A stretch of DNA of 64,000 bases from Krasilnikovozyma curviuscula. Its lineage: Eukaryota > Basidiomycota > Tremellomycetes > Cystofilobasidiales > Mrakiaceae. The DNA lies in assembly GCA_014825775.1 (NCBI GenBank), contig MVAQ01000006.1:1-64000 (forward strand), read 5' to 3'. Each line of letters starts with the position of its first letter. Position 1 is the stretch's first letter. This document shows positions 1 to 13,069 of this stretch, one piece after another. A model generated the notes under the pieces. It saw only the letters and a program-made list of their open reading frames with translations, did no database searches and had not been told where the DNA came from. The translations under genes and the position numbers were made by a program.

Positions 1-77
1 CTTTTACTCTTACCCCCCATCCAATCGACCTTTTTCCCCCTCCCATCCCCCTACACTCCACAACGACCATTTCAATT

Positions 78-1365
78 ATGCTCGCCATTGCTACCTCAGT
101 TCTTGCCCTCGCTGGCCTCGCCTCTGCTGCCCCAATGACCAAGGTCAGTACAGCATTCCGCTTAGATTATTTGAGAGCCAAAAGGAGTGCGAACTGATGT
201 TTTCTGTGTCTGGGTAACATGACACTTATGTTTCCCCCCCTGCAGAGAGCCGACATCGACACCACCATCCTCCAGTACGCCCTCACTCTTGAGCACTTGG
301 AGAATGCTTTCTACTCTGGTGCTTTGGCCAAGTACGATGCTGCCGCCTTTGCCTCTGCTGGCTTCCCAGACTGGGTGAGGAAACGAGGTTAGTGTTCGCA
401 TTGCACTCTTCAAGCAATGTTTTTTCTGACTCTTTTCTCTCGTATACAGTCGTCCAAATCGGTGAACATGAGGCTCAACACGTCTCCCTCCTTCAGGGTG
501 CTCTTGGATCTGTTGCCAGTACGTGTCGTTATTTTCGCGCAGTCCAAAACTTTTTCCCTTCGCGTCTGACTTTGTTTTGTGTGTGTGTGTGTGTTTTTTT
601 TGCACCTCGCACTCCCTTCTTTACAGCTGCTCCATGCAACTACTCCTTCCCATACACCGATGTTCCTTCCTTCCTTGCTCTCTCCTCCGCCATTGAAGGT
701 GTCGGTGTTTCAGCTTACCTCGTAAGTAACAACGCTTGCTTTTCTTCGTCCATTCCAACGACTAATCATTTGGTTACCTCTCTTCTTATAGGGTGCTGCT
801 GCTGAGATCACCGAACCAGCCTACGTCACCGTTGCTGGTTCCATATTGACCACTGAGGCTCGTCACCAAGCCTGGGTCGCTTCCGCCGCTCTCACTGGAG
901 CTGCTTGGTCCGGTCCAGAGGACACCCCATTGGGCTTCTCGCAGGTCTACTCCATCGCTGCCAACTTCATCACCGGCTGCCCAGCTTCCAACCCAACTCT
1001 CCCAGTCAAGGCCTTCCCAGCTGCTTCCATCGTTGAGTCCTCCTACGCTCCAGGATCAAAGGTCACCCTCAAGTTCCCAACTACCGGCAAGACTGAGTAC
1101 TGTGAGTCCCACTGCAACTTACGTCGCTCGATCTTCATCCATTGACCTTGCCTTTTGGTGTCTAGTGATCATCTACTCTGGTCTGGGATCCTCCTCCAAT
1201 TTCATTGCGTCCGACGAGACTGTCACCCTCCCCTCAACCCTCCAGGGAACTTCCTATGCCGTTATCTCGACCGAGGCTACCCCAGCTAACGTCACCGACT
1301 CCAACACGGTCGCTGGCCCAATCATCCTCTCATTCAGACTCGACGAGTTGGCCATCAACGCTTAA
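78..1365 (+). CDS. Secreted Rds1-like ferritin-fold protein
   Basis: Six exons (78-143, 246-387, 450-518, 627-721, 792-1101, 1166-1365) join in frame into 293 residues. Residues 1-18 are a typical secretion signal ([17 protein letters not shown]). The mature part has the helical ferritin-like signature of fungal Rds1-type stress proteins, with repeated acidic/His motifs: [13 protein letters not shown] near residue 33, [15 protein letters not shown] near 75, and TEARHQAWV near 145. The start is the first ATG after a pyrimidine-rich leader and is followed directly by the signal peptide. Family members are stress- or starvation-induced and extracellular or wall-associated. Metal binding is inferred from the fold and is not shown by a complete diiron site. 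No functional partner lies next to it. Family assignment is fairly secure; the role is not. Confidence 0.85.
579..594. repeat. (GT)8 microsatellite in an intron
   Basis: An uninterrupted GT run lies inside the third intron (519-626) of the Rds1-like gene, followed by a T tract. It is probably part of the intron's pyrimidine/GT-rich body and has no coding effect. Confidence 0.85.
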
Positions 1366-2515
1366 ACCAAAACCGAAGAAGAACGCATCAAAAGTATCTA
1401 GTGTATTGTAATCAGCCCCCTCTTTCGTTTCGCTTATTGCCTTGTTCACAACGCTTTGCACGGTATCTCATTGTGTTGAAACGCCAGCTTTACTTATTTA
1501 TATTGTTCTCATGTATCGTGATTACCCCGATACCCCCCATCGTCGCGAGCAAGCTTTCAGACGGACAGCAATTTGCTCGTTACGGGGTACACAATCAGCA
1601 CCTGTACTGAGTAGAACTTTATTCCGTCAGTTCTGACATCGAGAGGGCAGTTGCTGCGTTGAACGTCGCTGCATGGGGAATCCCTGCCAATCGAACAGCA
1701 CATCTCTTTGTATTCCTTTTCCGCTCTTTCTTCTGGAATCAGGAGTGCAACATGGCAATTAATCAAAAACCAACAATATCTAGATCAATTGTCACGTTTT
1801 AGATTCATCTATTATGTCCTGTTTATTGATACAACAAACTATTAAGCCGCTAGTTATAGAAGCATCATTTCTTCACCACTTTGGGATTTTGTATGAGAAA
1901 CGATATCCTCGATTTGCAGTATTTGAATCAGAAATAGTTTTACAGCTCTGCACCGGTTGAACTTATCAAAAGATGATCCAAGATTTCAGGATGTGATGAT
2001 CCTCTCCATTGGATTCAGCGCCCTTCAGTACACTGTGATTCATTCTCAACTACTCAGAAAGTTACCAAGGAGTTCTCAAGATTTCTTTCTTATATGGATT
2101 GAGCTTGTTTACTTCAGAAGGTCAACTATACGCGTGTCGTTGACTTCCTGCAGCACCAGGGTCCGTCACCTCCACTGTGATCGTGGAAGCGGACAATTCG
2201 CCCACTCCCAAAGTAGCATATCAGCCGATGAGGAACTTCCACGTCGTGATGTACTGTTCCAGCGTGGATCCCGGCCAAGTGGCCAAATCAAGGACAACTC
2301 ATCCTAGAATATTTCTACTACGGGAGCCGCATGGTGCATTTTGATTCAGCCACATAAAACAGCTGTATCTCAGAATGCTGCTACAAACATCCATCACATT
2401 AGATTGGCAGAAAGAACCTGATTCATCATGTTCAGGAAGAGGCTTGCGCAAATTGTATTGGCTCCGGTCAGCTCTGTCGACCTTGTTGCTCGGTTCTTTC
2501 TCGTGGTGAGGCACT
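1366..2515. other. Intergenic, no gene recognised
   Basis: This holds the 3' region of the Rds1-like gene and the upstream region of the ABC transporter. It is AT-rich around 1780-1960. The open frames seen here are short, lack splice-consistent extension and resemble nothing I know. Confidence 0.5.
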
Positions 2516-5500
2516 ATGGGCCCTCCCGCACCCTATCAGCTGGTCCTGGGTTCAGTTTATAGCTCGTATGTCCCTTGTCTGTGTTTATCCGAGGACTGCG
2601 GTTCATCGAAGGGTCCCAATAAGCTGATCGGACCTCCCCTTACGACTTGTTAGCCCTCAAGAGTCGTTTTTGAAGGACATTCGATCTTGTACTATCCTTC
2701 TGGTGCCCCTGTCACTTCTTCACATTACAACAAGGCTTCTTGTCCTACCAGCTCTTAGCTCGAAACACTTGAAACTTGCGGCGGAGGAGGAAGACGGTGG
2801 GGCAGTCACCAAACCAAAGTCGTTCTTGGACCGGAATGATGGGCCGGCTACTGTAACTTGGGGTCTCCTGAGGTTGTTGGGTCTCTGTGGTTCATTTGGT
2901 CTGACTGTCGCATCAGCCGTCACAGCAGAAAGTAGAACGGAAACGTTGGTCGAGTTAATGGTCGCAATCACTTTCGTGAGTAAATATTGCCCTAAAATCT
3001 TATATTTTACGACCCTAAATAATTTTGTGATTCTTCCAGCTCTATCTCGTTGTGTTGTCCATTTCATCAATCTCTATATTCCCTGATCCTACCAGCGCTC
3101 ACACAAGAGTTATGAAACTGGACATCGTCTTAATGCTTCTCGCTTTGTTTGGTTTATATACAGTGAGAGACTTCTTCCCAATGGCTACTTGGACAATGAA
3201 GAGTGCCGACAAGCTCACTCCGGTCATGTGGTGCCGACTGGGAGTGAGTGTATTCTTCTCCACCTGACTGCTTCCGAAGAGAGACTGAGAGGCTTTTATT
3301 ATTGTTCTGTTACAGCTTCTAGCATTCATTGCCATCTTTCCTCCCGCCTGTACCTCTCCTGTGTTCGTCCCCGCTGATCCATCTTCGCCATCAACCCCAA
3401 CAATCGAACAACGCGCGTCCTTCTTCTCCCAAATCTTCTTCCTGTTCCTCGACCCTGTAATATTCGGCGCGTGGAGCAAACTGTCGCTCTCCTACGACGA
3501 ACTGCCACCTCTGGCGGACTGTGACTCTGCGCGAGTGCTGAGGAAAGACAAGATGCACATCTTGGATCCGCTGGACAAGAGTGCGAGGAATCCATATGCT
3601 GGGAAGAAGAATACCAAGATTCATATCGGCTGGAGATTGATCAGAGCTTTCAGGAGAGACGTGCTTCTATCGTCGATCCTCTGCTTTGTGACCGTGAGGT
3701 TCTTCGGTTTCCATAGGCGAATCGTCTGCGTAATGACATCCTCGTCTTTCGTTTAGAGCATCACCGAATCACTTCCACCTCTGGCGGTCAACAGACTGGT
3801 ATGCTTTTGCACCTTATCTAGGGGCAGAAGGGATGAATTCTTTGCTCATATGTCCCATTTCCATCGCAGCTCAATTACATCGAGACCGGCGGCGATGGCG
3901 CCGTGTTCAAGCCTTGGGTCTGGGTGATAGCTGTCTCTTGTGGTCCATTACTTCAAGGAATGCTCTACAACTACAACCTCTACATCAGCACCCGTTTCAT
4001 GGTAGGGACTCAAACTTCACTGTCAAACAATATAAGGAAGACTCATATTCAGTTGCGATTTTAGGTGCGCTGCGAGAGCATTGTAACTCAAACCATCTTT
4101 GATCATACACTCCGTGGACAGTTCAGACAATCTCCTGAGTCAACTACTACAGAAAATGGGGGCAAGCAGCAGTCTGCAGGTGGAAACATGACTGGACGAA
4201 TCACCAATCTCATTTCTTCTGAAATAAACGCGATCACTGGTTTCAGGTTAGCATACTGCATACCAACTGTAATTGGACTGGCAACTCACACTGTGTTATC
4301 TATTTAGAACACTAATCATTGACGTTGCACACGCGGGACTTGGAGTTACCCTTTCCACTTTTGCTCTTTACATAGTAAGCTCCTTCTCTCCATGATTTCT
4401 AATCTATGACTGACACCGCCGAATGCTAATTTTCATAGATTCTCGGCTGGTCCAGCTTTGTCGGCATCTCCTTTCTCCTCGTCACCCTCCCGTTTCCAGC
4501 TTGGTTGACAGTCGTGCAGCACTCGACATCAACTCTGTTCTCTGCCGCTGCTGATGCTCGGATTCAGAGAGTGACAGAAGCGATCAACTCTCTTAGAGTT
4601 ACAAAGATGTTTGGACAGGAAGAGAGCGTCAAAGGGGAAGTAACAAAGTTAAGAGGTTGGTTGCTCTGCTGTTTGAAAATTGTCTCCTTAATCTGATTCC
4701 CATGAATTTGGAGGCATCGAGCTCGCTCTAAACAGAAAATCCAAACTTCTGTCGCTCTTGTCTGGCATCGCAAGTCTTGTCCTACCGCTGCTGGTGAGTT
4801 TGCTTGAGATTCATAGTCGAATTAATGAATTTCTTGCTGACTCGGCGCTGTCGTGCTTCCGTAGGTAATGGCAACTTCCTTCGCGAGCTTCACGCTCCTC
4901 CAGCACGGAGTGCTTGTGAGTTCCCACCTTTCACATGTTTTGTCTGCTCCTTATACTTACTGAGATTCATATTGACAGAGCGCGTCGAAAGTATTCAGCG
5001 CCATCACAGCGTTTGGGATACTGTCTTCTGCTATCAGCACCGCGTTTCAGCTCTCAGGATACATCAGAGCTAGTGAGTGTACTCAAGAATGTCTTTGGAC
5101 TGAAGCTGAATTTCCTCTTGCCAGATGTCTCTCTGCAACGACTAAATACGTTCCTTCACGACACCGAACTTATCGATCGCTACACACCAGAAGGATCCGG
5201 TGCTCTGACTGAAACTGGATATATCGGGTTCACCAATGCAACCTTCATCTGGCACAAGAAGAAAGAAGGTGTCGAAGCCGACCGAAACTTCCGACTGTTC
5301 CCCAACGACCTCATATTCGCACCTGGTAAAGTCAACTTGATCACTGGTCCGACTGGAAGTGGTAAAACATCCCTCCTGATGGCTCTTCTAGGTGAAATGC
5401 ACCTAGAAAAGTCATCTGGGTCTTCATTTAGACTTCCCCGAGCTGGTGGGGTCGCGTATGCGGATCAACAGTCGTGGTTACTCAATTTGACTCTTCGCGA

Positions 5501-8500
5501 TAACATTCTCTTGGGTTCACCTTTCGACGAGGAGCGGTACAACAAGGTCATCAAAGCATGTGCTCTGGAAAGAGACTTCTCTCAATTTAATGCTGGGGAC
5601 CAAACTGAAGTTGGAGAGAAAGGATTGACGCTCTCTGGTGGTCAGAAGGCGAGAATTACTCTGGCACGAGCGGTGTACTCTTTTGCTCAGATTATATTAC
5701 TGGATGATGTGTTTAGTGCTTTGGACGTTCACACTTCTCGGCGAGTTGATTCCATCTGCTTACACCTTTAACATCCCGCTCACTTTTGACTTCGACTGGC
5801 AGCTGGATCATCGAGAAATGCTTCAAGAGTGATCTGATCAAAGGGAGGACTGTTTTGCTCGTAACTCATCATATTGCTGTAGGTTCTTTAGCGTTGTTAC
5901 CACGCAACCTGCTCTGACGTGATTTGTTCTGACTGTCAAACAGATGGCGTCGTCGATCGCTGACTTCGTGGTGTTACTTCAAGATGGAAAAGTCAAGTCC
6001 CAAGGAAGTGTTACAGGTACTCTGGAGACTAATCCTGCGCTATGGATGGAGGAAGAAGTGGAAGAAGCCGATGAAGCTGATCGTATAGAAGGAAGGCTTG
6101 ATGAAAACTCTGCGGCCAAGAAAGCAGATGGAAAGTTGGTAAGCTGTAACAAATATGTTCTTTATAAGTTTGTGTGTCTATTGACCGACTGGGTATCATT
6201 GATGACAATTTAGGTTCTCGCAGAGGAAAAGGCTGAAGGAAGAGTATCTCTAAGCGCCGTTAAGCTGTTCGTGTTGACTCTCGGTGGCCCTGTGTTCTGG
6301 TCCATCATCTTCATTGGTATGCTAATTGGACAGTTGATGAACATTGGTACCACCGCTTGGCTTGGCCAATGGGCTAGGCAGTACGATCGAATGCCCTCTG
6401 ATGAAGTTCCAGTCTCATTCTATCTGGGCGTCTACTGCGGCATGATCACTCTATCTGCTGTGATTATGAGTGTTGTATTCTTCGTCTGGCAAAATGGAGC
6501 TCTTCGATCTGGTACGAAAATTCATCGCCTGTTGCTTGACAGCATCTTCGCAGCTACGCTTCGATTTTTGGACTCTACTCCAACCGGAAGGATCCTCTCG
6601 AGGTTCTCTCGTGATGTTGATGTAATTGATGGACCATTTATGGAGGGTACCATCCAGGTTCTGGGTAGTGCCATCATGCTGATGTGAGTAAGGCCTTCTT
6701 GCTCGTCTTCAGTCCTGAGCTCAAAATTCGACATTTCAAGAATGAAGCTGGGAGCCATTACCATCATGGTTCCGATCTTCAGTATCTTTGGCCTTATCCT
6801 TGCCGTTGCCGGAGGTATCATTGCTGAACTCTATATCCACGCTCAGCTATCCACTAAGCGTGAAAAGAGCAATAAATACTCTCCTGTGCTCTCGCATCTC
6901 TCAGATTGTGTCACTGGCCTGGTCTCTGTCCGAGCTGTGAGTTACTTCTTATCATGACCAGGACGAACAATACTGATATTTTCTGCTTGGTCAGTTCGGC
7001 GCGCAGGAGTACTTCAGAAACGAGGCCATCAAGCGCACTGACCAGTACATGAGAGCCAATGTCATATTCTGTTCGTACTCCTTGTACTGTCTCTCACCTG
7101 ATTTCTCTCCCTCCCTCAACTCGACTAATATAGTACTACTGTTCATTTGTTGCAGACAACTTGAACAGGTAACATTCTCTGGTCCTCCGATTAGAATTAC
7201 ATCAGAGCGCTGACTTGCATCCACTCACAATCAGATGGTGTAACGTACGATTTGATACAGTAGCATCAATATTCTCCACTGCTCTTACTACGTACTTGGT
7301 CTATGGTCCTGAGAAACGCGATGCCGCTTCGATCGGGTTCACTTTGGCTATCTCAGTCGAGTTCAGCTCTTATATTTTGTACGGAGCCTCTGGTTCTGAT
7401 CTTGACGTAGTAGCAAGTGCTGACAACCCCCCTTCTTTTGCTCAGGTGGTTTGTAAGAATCCTCAACGATTGGGAAGTAGAGGGAAATTCTGTGGAGAGA
7501 GTCGAAGAGTATCTTAAAATTGGTACTCCGTTCTATCTCTATCTCCTTGTGGAACCATGCTGATTCAAATCTTTCTGATGTCTTTCTTTCGGCCACAGAT
7601 CATGAAGACTCCAACTCCGACAAAAGAGTACCTCCAGCTTATTGGCCAGCATCTGGAACGGTGGATATCAAGAATCTCAGCGCTCGTTACTCTCAAGGTG
7701 GTCCTGTTGTCTTGAAAAACATTTCTCTCTCCATCGAGTCTGGCCTTCGAGTTGGAGTTGTCGGACGGACTGGTTCTGGAAAGAGTACTCTCGCCCTTGC
7801 CCTTCTTCGCCTCATCCCTACAGAAGGTGATGTGCTAATCGATGGAAGAAGCTGTAATGACACAAACTTGGATGCTCTTCGAAGCGCTATCACGATCATT
7901 CCTCAAGGTGAGCAGCCAAGCTCTTTCCTCGACCTTCTGATCGTTTCTCACCACACCTGTCATCTCTGCAGATCCAACTCTCTTTAGTGGTACACTTCGG
8001 CTCAACCTCGACCCCTTCGGAAAAGAAGACGACGCGACTCTCAATGACGCGCTCAAAGCCTCTGGTCTCTTCAAGCTCCAAACTGTCTCTGCAGACGGCG
8101 CGACCACACCAGGTGGTCACAACCTGACATTAGACTCAAAGATATCGCCTGGAGGGGAGAATCTGAGTATGGGACAAAGACAGATTGTGGCTCTTGCGAG
8201 AGGTCTTGTGAGGAGATCAAAGGTGAGTACAGTTCCTTGTGTTTCAGAAGGAGCAAATGTTGATTCTGCTGTTACAGGTGTACATATTCGACGAAGCGAC
8301 AGCTTCTGTTGACTACTCAACAGATGAGCAGATTCAGAACGCAATTCGTTCTGAATTGTCTGGCGCAACTCTACTCACTGTCGCCCAGTGAGTAGCGAGT
8401 AGCATCGTCCAAATGACGGTGTTTTCGCTGAGACTGACAATTTCCACTTCTTCTCGCTTCCAGTCGTCTGAAAACAATCATGGACTACGACAAAATCCTG

Positions 8501-8713
8501 GTGGTAAGCTTTAGGTCAAATTTATTATAGCGCAGAACTCGATGGCTGATCTGGCTGATCTGCTTCTGCTCTTTTTGTCAGCTCGGCGCAGGGGAAGTTT
8601 TGGAGTTCGATACACCCAAAGATCTACTTGCTAAGAAGAACAGCCATCTGTCTTTGTTGGTAGATCAATCTCCAGATGCGGAGGAACTTAGACGCATCGC
8701 GAATGGACTGTAG
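2516..8713 (+). CDS. ABCC-family (MRP-type) full ABC transporter
   Basis: Twenty-six exons give about 1507 residues. The first coding exon is 2516-2565 (ATGGGCCC), then 2654-2975, 3040-3243, 3316-3693, 3757-3798, 3870-4001, 4065-4246, 4308-4374, 4439-4655, 4714-4793, 4865-4915, 4979-5072, 5125-5740, 5803-5878, 5944-6138, 6214-6683, 6741-6936, 6995-7070, 7156-7168, 7235-7378, 7446-7522, 7599-7907, 7972-8222, 8278-8387, 8464-8503 and 8582-8713. A hydrophobic N-terminal region (TMD0-like) precedes two TMD-NBD halves. NBD1 has Walker A GPTGSGKTS, signature LSGGQKARITLARA and Walker B IILLDDVFSALD. NBD2 has GRTGSGKST, LSMGQRQIVALARG and VYIFDEATASVD. All catalytic motifs look intact. The family exports glutathione conjugates and drugs at the vacuole or plasma membrane; the substrate here cannot be read. 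The intron at 5741-5802 uses a GC donor and exon 7156-7168 is only 13 nt. The N-terminal exon is the least certain join. Confidence 0.92.
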
Positions 8714-10001
8714 ATATGGCGACTTGGGGGGCCGTGCTGTTTTGATGTTTGTTAACTTTGGTTCTTCCTTCTGGTGTGTATGTCCCAAGCTGCCCCTTCG
8801 ATATTCTATTGGACCGATGAGGAAAGCGAATTAGTCTGTCAATCCTCTCTATCTAAATAGCGAAGCATGCGGCCCTGCAACTTCTTTTACTGTCGGTCTA
8901 TCATTAAGCAGGCCCCCAACAGATCTTCCGAGTGATTCGCAAGATGATTCAATTTGATTCAGATCTCGACAGCCTTGTGATCTCAAAGGGTTAGGTCAGG
9001 TTACAATGAGAAACGTTAGCAGCAGAAGTTTGGAGATGCTGATTCCAGTCGTCTCGGTTGGAGGCCCGTCCCCACGTCGTTTCACCTTCGGAAATTTAAA
9101 GGTTAAAAATGATTCTTATGTACCTGGGCATCTGTCATCTCCTTCTCTCTTACTGATTTCTTAGCTGGAGGTAGTGAGAATGCCCAATTCAAGCTTGGGA
9201 ACATCAGTCGAAAGTCTCCCTTTTCGCGCCTTCTTCTGAACCTTTCCCCTAAAGCCTCGACTGCAGTGGTGCTCCATCTTCGTCGAATTTTGACTTTAAT
9301 CAGAGTTCGTCCGTAACAGTACACCCCCAAAAAACTTCATTCCATGGTTCCCCTCATCCACACAAGCCAATCTCTTCATCGCACTGTACATTCGCGAGTC
9401 TCTGCGAGTACGAGACGAACTGAAAGAGTTTTATAGAACTGAGAAGGAAGGATGTCAGCTCTCAAAAACGTCAGAAGTGCGATAGAAGAAAGAGTGATAT
9501 TCATCGCTTCCCCCAACCAATCTGACAACGGAGGAAATAGGGCTCGTTACCTCGTTTCACCCGGTGTCCCCAATTAAAGGTAAAGAAATGAACTTAGAAA
9601 AATTATCATCCAGAGACAGCCATAGCTTCCTTTTTCGGACCCTCTTTGTTTCTGTGATGACTAGGAACAGCCTAGAGGTCGACGGTGATTCGGCGAAATA
9701 ATGAAACGGCCGGTTGATCTTGAGATTGACGATAAACATTGGCTATAACCTTGCGAGACAGAAAAGCATAAAAATATCAACTGTATTGTCATTCACTGAT
9801 ACATGTCGTGATGGAGAGCCTTTTCACAAATACACGGGAGTCGATCCTCCTTCACACGCTACAGAACTGAAGCAACAATATCTTCTCCGAACCTTACCAC
9901 CTGCGGAGGTCCAGCTATTAACTATGAGAGCTGGGCAGCAGCAGCAGCAGCAGCCTCTCTGCTTTTCTGCACCATTTGTGCGTCTGTCGTGAGGAAGGCC
10001 G
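8714..10001. other. Intergenic between convergent genes
   Basis: The 3' regions of the ABC transporter (+) and the TMEM14-like gene (-) meet here. Apart from a short (GCA) repeat I see no gene; frames up to about 90 codons occur on both strands without family resemblance. Confidence 0.5.
9935..9953. repeat. (GCA)6 trinucleotide microsatellite
   Basis: Six GCA units plus one G lie in the 3' flank of the TMEM14-like gene. They would encode poly-Gln, Ser or Ala, but no supported reading frame crosses them. Confidence 0.9.
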
Positions 10002-10821
10002 TCAGTACTCAGTTTGCAGAAACTGCGACATCTCGCCAATGTGGTTGAAGGTCGACGTACGGTGTTTGTTTTCATAGATGGAATACGAGTAGTATCCACC
10101 TAGTGAGAAAAAAAGGGAAGAGAAGAGTCAGTCACTCAGTGCTGGGTCAGAAGAAACGACAACGTCAGCGAAGTGGCCACGCTTACCAGAAAGTAACGAG
10201 GCTGTAGTGAGCAGTTGGGGAACTCTTCCTTTCGAGAACCTGGGTGCTGAAGACGCCAGTAACAACGCAGATGAAGCGACTGAATATGACCAACAGACCG
10301 AAAAAGCGAAAGAACGAAGGGAGGGGGGGGGATGTTAGTTTCTCCACCCCACCCGACTTCGGAGCGAAATGGAAGGATCAGAAAAAAAGACGCACCAGCT
10401 CCTTCGTAGCCATACGGGAGTCCCTCAGTGATTCTCAGGCTGGACAAGGTGAATAATGAGCCGACAACGAGACCTCCTACCAAACTGGGGATGCTCTTCG
10501 TCTTTGCGAAGCCTAGAATGCCACCACCGAGAGTCAACGCAGCCCTGCCCACACACAAATATGAACCCATCAGCATGTATTTAGAAGGACAATGAGATTG
10601 CAAGCTATAGAAAAACAGACAGTAGGACTCACATAGCTGAAGAAGGTTGGTGGTTCTGTTTCACCAGCGATGAAAAGGTCACTTGGTCAGCGTTTCCTCT
10701 CAATGGAGAAATGACGAGGCCGGGAATGAGTAGCCAGTCGGTCCTTACTCACTCTCATGGACATTTTGGCGAAGTCTTTGGCTGGGTTTGCTGTCGTGGT
10801 TGAAGGGATCTCTGACGGCAT
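10002..10821 (-). CDS. TMEM14-family small membrane protein
   Basis: Exons on the minus strand are 10821-10753, 10655-10633 (23 nt), 10544-10396, 10246-10187 and 10099-10002, giving 132 residues. The core (MAALTLGGGILGFAKT, SIPSLVGGLVVGSLFTLSSL, then APRFSKGRVPQLLTT) matches the TMEM14/UPF0136 family of small four-helix membrane proteins. In animals these include mitochondrial inner-membrane proteins linked to haem intermediate transport. The 23-nt exon supplies residues 24-31 just before the first helix and keeps the frame. I chose ATG 10821 (MPSEIPSTT). An in-frame ATG at 10944 would add 41 residues and cannot be excluded. The gene lies about 200 bp downstream of SEC53 on the same strand. 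Family assignment is good; function is unknown. Confidence 0.85.
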
Positions 10822-11025
10822 TTTGGGGTTCTGTTTTTTTGGGAAGGGCCTGAGCGTTTGCGTGGGTGGGGATATGGGTGTTCGCAGGCAGGTGATTTGC
10901 TCAAACGGACGTCGCGCGTAATCGGAGATCACTTCGCTCGCCATGTTTTTTGCAGGTTTAACGTTGTGAATGAAGAAATTAAAAAAGTATCATAGAAATC
11001 TAATGGGAAAACGATCAACCAGACT

Positions 11026-12640
11026 TTACTGTTTCCCGCTGAGGTTGAAGAGCTCTTCCAAGATGGCGACGGTGTCCTCCTGGCAGGTGACAGTGTGACC
11101 GGTCGTCCTTGAGTCGGTGAAGATCTCGTAATCATTTCCGCCCTGAGAAGATAACCGGATTCTTGTTCAGCTGTGGAGATAGAAGTAGAAATGAGTAATA
11201 GCTGATGGCTCACTTTGTAGGTCTTGTCTCCAAAGAAGTGGATTGTTTCGAAGCCCTCTGGCTCAATGTGGTTAAGGGAGTATGTCTTGTCCCATCCTAC
11301 AAACGAAACCAAGAAGAAATAACTCAGCGCCTGTTGGTGATTGCCTGATGGTGGTTATACTCACCGTGAGGGAACTGATCATAACGGCACGTAACCCCCA
11401 TCGGTCAGCGCGATCTCGCAACTTCATAGTTAACAACCGCAACTTACGACATCGAAAGAGATCTGCCCACCGATAGAGTAGGTGAGGCCGTAATCTGGGA
11501 ATTTCTCCTTGAGAGCTTCAATGAATTTGGCACGAGCGGCGGTGGTCTTGTCCCAGGCTTCGAAGTCGTTTCGCTCTTGAGTACTGTAAGCGGTACCAAA
11601 ACAAAAAATAAGTACCAGAAAAAAACTTGATGAATGAGCGACCTATGGTACTCACGAGGCGTTACGTCCAACTGGAGAAACGTTGATCATTCCGTTTCTG
11701 AACTCGATGAAGGTACCTCTGCAAGTGGATCGAAGATATACCTCAGATCAACTATCACTCGATAGAAAGAGGATAAACGTAGGCTCACCTTTTAACTGGG
11801 ACATCCATATCAGCAATGTAGTGCAAGATGAAGCTGGACAAGAGCTTGTACTTATCCTCACCCAGGAACTTAATGAAGGACTGGGAGGCGAGGGGCTTTC
11901 CAAGCTTATAAGCGGTGAGACCGTTCTCAGCAAAACCGTAATCGAACTGGTCAACAGCTATGAATGTCAAGCCACATTGAGTCAGCGTCTGTTGGCCGTC
12001 AAGACAGAAACTCGCTTTCCAGCTGAAACCCGCAGCTGCTGCTGTGAGCTAGAGGAACAGAAATTAAAAGGCAGCAGCACCGGGCCACTGCTCTATTCAC
12101 CCTCCTATCCTCTTCAGAATACATAGTCCTACAGGCAAAAGCGATCCAACGACACGAGAAACCTGCAAATCCATCAAACGCGTTTTGGTGACTTACCTGA
12201 CACGCCCTTGTTTTCGAGCTGTTCCTCAATCTTGACCAAGTTGGATCCACCGACAAAAGCAGTAGCACACTTGGTTCTCAGCTGAGCCAAAGCCTTGAGA
12301 GTAGCATCCGAAGCGTGCTAGACGAGATGCAGGGTACACGAGACGAGACGAGCTAAACTTTTCGTGCTGTCAGGTAATGCGAGATGGTAAGATGGATACT
12401 TACAAGACGAGCTGGAGACAATGTACCATCAACGTCGCTGGAGGATTATATAGAGCAGTAGAAGGGCAACCTTGAGTCAGTGAACTTGACATTTCCATCC
12501 ACAACGTCGAACCGAAAAACGTGTTTCGCGGAATGGTGGAAAGGGAGCTCCTGGTACAAAAGGGGTCTAAAGTATGGAACGTACAACATGCAGATAGTCT
12601 TCGGGAAAGGACGCTCAGAGAGTGGGATGATTGCAGACAT
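11026..12640 (-). CDS. SEC53: Phosphomannomutase
   Basis: Nine exons (12640-12585, 12437-12404, 12317-12197, 11957-11789, 11718-11656, 11583-11448, 11374-11365, 11296-11214, 11142-11026) encode 262 residues, close to the usual length of about 254. The enzyme converts mannose-6-phosphate to mannose-1-phosphate for GDP-mannose, N-glycosylation, GPI and wall mannan synthesis in the cytosol. The HAD catalytic motif [11 protein letters not shown] is at residues 19-29 (nucleophile Asp20, acid Asp22). Further family blocks are [49 protein letters not shown] and [13 protein letters not shown]. The seventh exon is only 10 nt (TTCCCTCACG, residues F-P-H plus one base) and fits exactly between the conserved ISFDV and GWDKTY. 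Identity is secure. Confidence 0.97.
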
Positions 12641-13069
12641 TTTTGGAAGCAAGAATTCGAGATGGTGATGGGCAGAACCTGAGGGTCAAAGCGCAGCCCG
12701 CGATCAGGACGCCTCAAGTGCGGCTTCGCCACAGGAAAGGCGGCAGTCTTCTGAGTTAGATGTTAGATAGCAAAACAAATGGAGTAGAGGAGATTGGGAA
12801 ATCACAAAAAAGGAGGGAACAGGTCTTGCGATGATAGAGCGATTTAACCCAGTTGTAATGTTCGCGATGTAAAAACAACACACAACGACCTCTAAAAGGA
12901 TAAAATAAAAGAAAAAAAGATATGAAGCGAAGAAGAAAAGAGTAGTCGTATAATGCCATGTACATTAGCTAAAAAGTCTAGGGGTAACAAAGTGCCAGAA
13001 CGACCAATAAAAGGGTATCGTTAAATTTCAGAGAAGGAGAAACAAGAGGTACTTTTCCAGCAGAAAAGT
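12641..13069. other. Intergenic, promoter side of SEC53
   Basis: This 429-bp spacer lies between the SEC53 start and the PriA-family stop, both on the minus strand. It is A-rich at 12890-12930. I see no feature in it that I can name. Confidence 0.5.

Noticed and set aside
1957..2307. 116-codon plus-strand frame before the ABC transporter
   Set aside because: Low-complexity-free but unlike any protein, without a splice link to the transporter, whose conserved start is explained by the exon at 2516.
9103..9330. 75-codon Arg-rich minus-strand frame
   Set aside because: Isolated in a convergent intergenic region, with no support beyond length.
12400..12732. Alternative SEC53 N-terminus from a 110-codon minus-strand frame
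   Set aside because: The spliced start at 12640 gives [18 protein letters not shown] directly followed by FDVDGT, matching the family; the longer frame does not connect.
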